From NCBI RefSeq assembly GCF_001968985.1, contig NZ_MOEN01000015.1, positions 1-35,248 of the forward strand: DNA of 35,248 bases. Reading direction: 5' to 3'. The DNA comes from Desulfurobacterium indicum. Its GTDB lineage: Bacteria > Aquificota > Aquificia > Desulfurobacteriales > Desulfurobacteriaceae. A model generated the notes under the pieces. The model was not told the origin of the DNA. It was given only the letters and a program-made list of their open reading frames with translations, and did no database searches. Of the stretch, positions 32,116 to 35,248 are shown one piece after another (position 1 is the stretch's first letter; every line of letters starts with the position of its first letter). The translations under genes were made by a program, and so were the position numbers.

Positions 32116-33410
32116 TGAACACAAGAGAAACTGCCGTAAAAATCCTCTGCAACTTTGAGAAAGACCTGAAACTTAAACCACACTTTGAATCACTGACAAA
32201 CCATCTAAACTTTAGAGACAGAAGCTTTGTAAGGGAGCTGACTTCCGGTACCGTTAGATTTTTAAAGCTTCTGGACTTTTCAATAGAAAAGGTTTCCGGA
32301 AAGAAACAGAAAAAGCAAAAACCCTTTGTAAGAAACGCTCTCCGAATTCTGGCTTACCAGCTTTTTTTCATGTCAGTTCCACCGTATGCAGCATTAAACG
32401 AAACGGTAGAAGCGGTGAAAAAATTCAACAAAAAGAGTGCCGGTTTTGTAAATGCTGTCGGTAAGAAACTGATAAAGTTTGACTACAAAAAAGAAATCCA
32501 AAACATCCCGAATAAAATCGAACGGATTGCAACACTATTTTCTTTTGAAACATGGATGGTAAAAAGGTGGAAAACCTTTTATCAAGATTACATCGAACTT
32601 CTTGAAGGACTGAACAAAACACCATCTCTTTTTTTAAGAATAAACAGGATAAAAACATCGCCAGAAAATTTCGCAAAACTCCTTAAAAAAGCACATGTAG
32701 AATTTGAACCACATCCTTTCCTGCCCGACATGTTCAGAATAAAGGGAAAAGTAGAAATAACCTCAATTCCGGGCTACAAAGAGGGATTTTTCTACATTCA
32801 AGATCCTGCTTCTTTTCTATCGGCAGTTCTACTAAATCCACAACAAAATGAAAAGATACTTGACATAGCCGCCGCGCCCGGCGGAAAAACGACAGCAATA
32901 GGTTCTTTAACAGAAGGAAAAGCCGAAATCACTGCTGTTGACATAGACGAAAAGAGATTAAAGCTTCTAAAAGAAAACGTCCAAAAGGCAGAACTAAAAT
33001 GTAAAATCCTCCTTGAAGACATAACAAGAGAAACTTCCCTTCCGGAAAACTACTTTGACAGAATACTTCTTGATGCACCGTGCAGCGCAACAGGCGTAAT
33101 AAGAAGGCACCCGGAAGGAAAGTGGAACAAAAGCATGGAATTAATAAAACACAATCGGAAAATACAGCAAAATCTCCTTAAAAGTGCCTATAAACTCCTG
33201 AAATCTGGTGGTCGATTACTTTACAGCGTCTGCAGCCTGGAGAGAGAAGAAGGCGAAGAAAACGTAGAATACGCAATCAATATAGGTTTTAAACCAGCCG
33301 ATTTTGATATAAAATTTGAAGATGTGGGAGCAAGTTGCGAAAACATGATAAGAGTATTTCCCCACAAAAACAACACAGACGCTTTCTTTTACGCCATATT
33401 TACAAAATGA
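32115..33410 (+). CDS. rsmB: 16S rRNA m5C methyltransferase RsmB
   Basis: This 431-residue enzyme methylates a cytidine (C967 in E. coli numbering) of 16S rRNA. A NusB-like RNA-binding domain fills the first ~135 residues. The Rossmann domain has the SAM loop AAAPGGKTT. Two active-site Cys regions are visible, DAPCSATGVIRRHPEGKW and YSVCSLEREEGEE, the usual pair for m5C enzymes of the RsmB/NOL1 group. The RsmB rather than RsmF identity rests on the NusB-like N-terminus. It is coupled to pgi. Confidence 0.9.
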   Translation: MNTRETAVKILCNFEKDLKLKPHFESLTNHLNFRDRSFVRELTSGTVRFLKLLDFSIEKVSGKKQKKQKPFVRNALRILAYQLFFMSVPPYAALNETVEAVKKFNKKSAGFVNAVGKKLIKFDYKKEIQNIPNKIERIATLFSFETWMVKRWKTFYQDYIELLEGLNKTPSLFLRINRIKTSPENFAKLLKKAHVEFEPHPFLPDMFRIKGKVEITSIPGYKEGFFYIQDPASFLSAVLLNPQQNEKILDIAAAPGGKTTAIGSLTEGKAEITAVDIDEKRLKLLKENVQKAELKCKILLEDITRETSLPENYFDRILLDAPCSATGVIRRHPEGKWNKSMELIKHNRKIQQNLLKSAYKLLKSGGRLLYSVCSLEREEGEENVEYAINIGFKPADFDIKFEDVGASCENMIRVFPHKNNTDAFFYAIFTK

Positions 33411-33419
33411 GGAGGGGAC

Positions 33420-34070
33420 ATGGCAGAAGTTGAAAGACTAAAATTAAAAAGAGAAGTGATGCTTAAACTTATCAAAGCCCTGATAGACGGTGAAGAGCTT
33501 GAAAAAGTCTCCGAAATAGTCAGTATGGATCCGAACCTATCATTAAGACTTCTAAAATTTATTAACTCACCATACTTCGGTTTGAGAAAAGAGATAACCT
33601 CCATCGTTCAAGCCGTAGCTTATCTCGGATACCAAAACCTTAAAGATTACATTTTTGTTCTTTTAACATCTTCGCTTCTTAAATCAGCGGATAAGGACGA
33701 AATCGCCAAAATACTCAAACAGGCATTCGCGATGAGATACGTCGCCGAAAAACTCATTCCCGCCCACGCCGATGAAGCATTCATGGTGGGACTACTCGAT
33801 CCTGTCCTCAAAGAAGTCGATGAAGCAGAAATCAAAAAGATACTACAAAAAGCTGGCGTCTCTGACAACATCGTGATGGGGCTTCTTGACGAAGATAGTT
33901 CTCTTTACAGAATAAAAGAATTCACAAAGAAAATTCTTTCATTCTGCGAAAAAGTGTCAAGAAACGAACAGGCTGACTTAAAAGATACAGAAGGTTTATC
34001 TTTCAGCGAAATAGACGAAATATGTAAAAGGGCAGAAAAGGACGCAAAGGCCCTCGTATCTGCCCTATAA
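33420..34070 (+). CDS. HDOD-domain protein
   Basis: This 216-residue protein carries an HDOD domain (PNLSLRLLKFINSPYFGLRKEITSIVQAVAYLGYQ is the typical core, near residues 38-72). HDOD is an HD-fold that has lost the metal-binding residues; it is often found in signalling and motility control. There is no attached EAL, GGDEF or kinase domain. After about residue 150 the protein is acidic and helical. An AGGAGGGG SD precedes the ATG. A terminator follows, closing the leuC-to-HDOD stretch. Confidence 0.8.
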   Translation: MAEVERLKLKREVMLKLIKALIDGEELEKVSEIVSMDPNLSLRLLKFINSPYFGLRKEITSIVQAVAYLGYQNLKDYIFVLLTSSLLKSADKDEIAKILKQAFAMRYVAEKLIPAHADEAFMVGLLDPVLKEVDEAEIKKILQKAGVSDNIVMGLLDEDSSLYRIKEFTKKILSFCEKVSRNEQADLKDTEGLSFSEIDEICKRAEKDAKALVSAL

Positions 34071-34093
34071 AAGGGAAACAAAAAACCAAACAC

Positions 34094-34122
34094 AGGCGCC
34101 CTTTAAAGGGCACCTTTTTTTT
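34094..34122 (+). terminator. terminator after the HDOD gene
   Basis: GCCCTTTAAAGGGC is a perfect inverted repeat at 34098-34111, with outer AGG/CCT pairs. A run of eight T's follows at 34115-34122. Confidence 0.85.
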
Positions 34123-34136
34123 ATTTAATGCAAAGT

Positions 34137-34150
34137 CTTGAAAATTCAAG
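34137..34150. promoter_or_regulatory. palindrome over the -35 box of the histone gene promoter
   Basis: CTTGAAAATTCAAG is a perfect 14-bp palindrome that includes the -35 hexamer TTGAAA. It has the size and position expected for a repressor operator. No regulator is known from the sequence. Confidence 0.4.
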
Positions 34151-34166
34151 CCAATATCCCTAAATT
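34138..34166 (+). promoter_or_regulatory. sigma-70-type promoter for the DUF1931 histone gene
   Basis: TTGAAA (34138-34143) and TAAATT (34161-34166) are separated by 17 bases. An AT-rich inverted repeat TTAAAATAATATTTTAA lies at 34181-34197, just before the GGAGGGAG SD. Confidence 0.55.
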
Positions 34167-34207
34167 CTATGTTAGAAAATTTAAAATAATATTTTAAGGA
34201 GGGAGCT

Positions 34208-34657
34208 ATGGCTATCGTCGGTTTCGGAAAACTTGAAACACTTTTCAGAAAAGCGGCCGGACTTGACATTGACAAGAACAAGGCAAAAGCAATCACCGAT
34301 ATCGTTGAAAAGAAACTTTACGACCTGCTTCTCATAGGAGAGAGAAATGCCAAGTATAATGGGAGAGATGTAATATGGGAATGCGATGTTCCACTTACAA
34401 AAGGATTCCTTGAAACTATTCAGAAATTTAAAGAACTGGAAGAACAACTTGAACTGCAAGATATACTGGACTTTCTGGCAACTCAACCACCTCTAAAATA
34501 TCCACTTGAGGCAGAGCTTGAAAACAAACTCCCGGAAATCGTAGGAACACTTCTGTTCATAATCGCAAGAATCATAAAAACTGTTGACGAAGGTTGCCGT
34601 CAACCATCAACAGAAGATATTGAAAGAGCAGGTAAAATTCTCGATCTAACAATGTAA
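34208..34657 (+). CDS. DUF1931 double histone-fold protein
   Basis: This 149-residue protein matches the DUF1931 family (PF09123), known from Aquifex and Thermus structures to hold two histone folds in one chain (a pseudodimer). The N-terminal MAIVGFGKLETLFRKAAGLD and the NGRDVIWECDVPLTKGF segment are the recognisable pieces; the second half repeats the helix-strap-helix plan. Archaeal histones wrap DNA as dimers, so this single chain could bend or coat DNA, but DNA binding by this family is not firmly settled. It has its own promoter, a strong SD and flanking terminators, which suggests steady expression. Confidence 0.85.
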   Translation: MAIVGFGKLETLFRKAAGLDIDKNKAKAITDIVEKKLYDLLLIGERNAKYNGRDVIWECDVPLTKGFLETIQKFKELEEQLELQDILDFLATQPPLKYPLEAELENKLPEIVGTLLFIIARIIKTVDEGCRQPSTEDIERAGKILDLTM

Positions 34658-34658
34658 T

Positions 34659-34680
34659 GAAGGGGGCCACCGCTCCCTTC
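34659..34680 (+). terminator. hairpin after the histone gene
   Basis: GAAGGGGGC (34659-34667) pairs with GCTCCCTTC (34672-34680), nine pairs with one G-U, around a four-base loop. No U-tract follows, so termination may be weak. Confidence 0.5.
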
Positions 34681-34783
34681 TAAATCCTCTTCAACCAGTA
34701 GAGCAGGTTATCCGGCGAATTTTCAGAACCCTTTAAATACTACAAAGACTTTACACCGTCCAAACAAACGTTTCCGTAAGCAT
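34680..34783 (-). pseudogene. gene remnant cut by the right-edge IS256 element
   Basis: On the minus strand the DNA next to the IS reads in one frame AYGNVCLDGVKSL, a TAG stop, then YLKGSENSPDNLLYWLKRI and a final TAG at 34680-34682. The text is protein-like across the internal stop. It ends against the IS terminal repeat. It is likely the 3' end of a gene interrupted by the IS and since degraded. The family is not recognised. Confidence 0.4.
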
Positions 34784-34809
34784 AGGTAGTGTACGATATT
34801 TTGTGTAAG
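34784..34809 (+). repeat. left terminal inverted repeat of the right-edge IS256 element
   Basis: The inner core ATTTTGTGTAAG matches the reverse complement of the repeat at 50-75, with 18 of 26 positions identical. Confidence 0.7.
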
Positions 34810-34826
34810 CTTGAGAAATGGGATAA

Positions 34827-34865
34827 CCTCCTGGGGAACACCCCACAAATACCAACCCCAGGAGG
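34827..34865 (+). promoter_or_regulatory. leader hairpin sequestering the transposase Shine-Dalgarno site
   Basis: CCTCCTGGGG (34827-34836) pairs perfectly with CCCCAGGAGG (34856-34865), a ten-pair stem with a 19-base loop. The second arm contains the SD AGGAGG, 5 bases before the ATG at 34871. A competing small stem TGGGG/CCCCA (34832-34836 with 34841-34845) would free the SD. Read-through transcripts from outside would carry this stem and translate poorly, as known for other IS families. Confidence 0.65.
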
Positions 34866-34870
34866 CAAAA

Positions 34871-35248
34871 ATGGAACTACAGAAGATTTTACCAGACCTA
34901 GTTAAGGAAGTGGTAAAGCAAACCTTAGAGTCAATCATGACGGCTGAAAGAGAAGTGTTTCTTAAAGAACATGGAGGAACAAAGAACGGCTTTTACGTTA
35001 GAAACTTAGATACTGTTATCGGTAAGCTTGAAAATCTGAGAATTCCAAGAGATAGAGAGGGAAAATTCAGAACAAAGTTGATAGAACCTTATAGAAGAAG
35101 AGATATCAATCTTGAAGACTTAATACTTGGGATGTTTGCCTCTGGTATGAGTGCAAGAGCAGTAGCCCAGGCTCTTGAAAGCGTGTTTGAACTTAAATAC
35201 TCACCCTCAACCATAAGCAAAATATCGCAGGTAACCTTAGAGGAAATA
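34871..35248 (+). CDS. IS256-family transposase, N-terminal part
   Basis: The first 126 residues of a Mutator/IS256-type DDE transposase are visible. It begins MELQKILPDLVKEVVKQTLE and continues with KNGFYVRNLDTVIGKLENL, IPRDREGKF, and YRRRDINLEDLILGMFASGM. This is the N-terminal DNA-binding region of the family, where the GxxxRxxxT-L-xxPRDR pattern is typical. The catalytic DDE residues lie beyond the window. The ATG at 34871 has an AGGAGG SD hidden in a hairpin. Confidence 0.9.
   Translation, partial: MELQKILPDLVKEVVKQTLESIMTAEREVFLKEHGGTKNGFYVRNLDTVIGKLENLRIPRDREGKFRTKLIEPYRRRDINLEDLILGMFASGMSARAVAQALESVFELKYSPSTISKISQVTLEEI

Larger units (their letters stand above)
34784..35248 (+). mobile_element. 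5' part of an IS256-family insertion sequence (cut by window edge)
   Basis: The visible part holds the left terminal repeat (34784-34809), a leader hairpin (34827-34865) and the first 126 codons of the transposase. It has the same orientation as the left-edge element. The rest lies beyond the window. Confidence 0.88.

Noticed and set aside
34723-34938. 71-codon minus-strand frame over the IS left end
   Set aside because: It spans the IS terminal repeat and transposase start in the antisense direction and shows no protein-like pattern beyond the short remnant frame.
1-35248. CRISPR array
   Set aside because: No spaced direct repeats of 25-40 bases were seen in any intergenic gap.
1-35248. 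tRNA genes
   Set aside because: No cloverleaf with a GTTCGA-type T-arm was found apart from the tRNA-like end of tmRNA.

Overview
The window is AT-rich bacterial chromosome, densely packed with housekeeping genes on both strands. The proteins are rich in Lys and Glu. Several gene types fit a thermophilic member of the Aquificota, most likely a Desulfurobacteriaceae-like organism: a DUF1931 double histone-fold protein, a short LeuC, a small Hsp20, an archaeal-type AK6-like kinase and a polyferredoxin. That placement is inferred from gene content; no rRNA is present to test it.

Layout. Positions 1-75 are the 3' end of an IS256-family element. Positions 76-539 hold probable gene debris and one structured RNA candidate. 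From 540 to 4151, a leftward run encodes a CxxG-type redox protein, an acidic unknown protein, a YhcC radical SAM enzyme, PyrE and a long-chain polyprenyl diphosphate synthase. A DsbC/DsbG-like periplasmic protein points the other way and meets the rplU-rpmA operon. From 5709 to 9491, rightward genes encode a Bax-inhibitor-1 family protein, Hsp20, an RlmD/TrmA-type rRNA methyltransferase and PyrD. From 9654 to 13932, leftward genes encode L19, RNase HII, YraN, IF2 and a small unknown protein coupled to IF2. From 14191 to 15645 come a helix-hairpin-helix protein, a DUF4282 membrane protein and an FmdE-like protein. tmRNA (ssrA) lies at 15666-16017 on the minus strand. A NapH-like polyferredoxin follows, then the overlapping leftward operon lysS - lolC/E - short N-acetylglutamate synthase - tyrS.

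From 21777 onward nearly everything reads rightward. The genes are an MCE lipid transporter (MlaE, MlaF and a long MlaD-like protein with a probable beta-rich C-terminal domain), hisH, rlmB, an unknown protein overlapping an NtrB-like kinase and NtrC-like activator, leuC, an AK6-like kinase, pgi, rsmB, an HDOD protein and the DUF1931 histone. The right edge (34784-35248) holds the left end and first 126 codons of an IS256-family transposase in the same orientation as the left-edge copy.

Regulation visible in the sequence includes about ten sigma-70-type promoters with 16-18 bp spacers and several GC-rich hairpin terminators. Two hairpins would bury a Shine-Dalgarno site, one before the IS transposase and one before the FmdE-like gene. 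Many genes overlap by 1-8 bases, so translational coupling is common. Several intergenic gaps carry short reading-frame remnants without starts, usually on the strand opposite the downstream gene, which suggests traces of gene decay.
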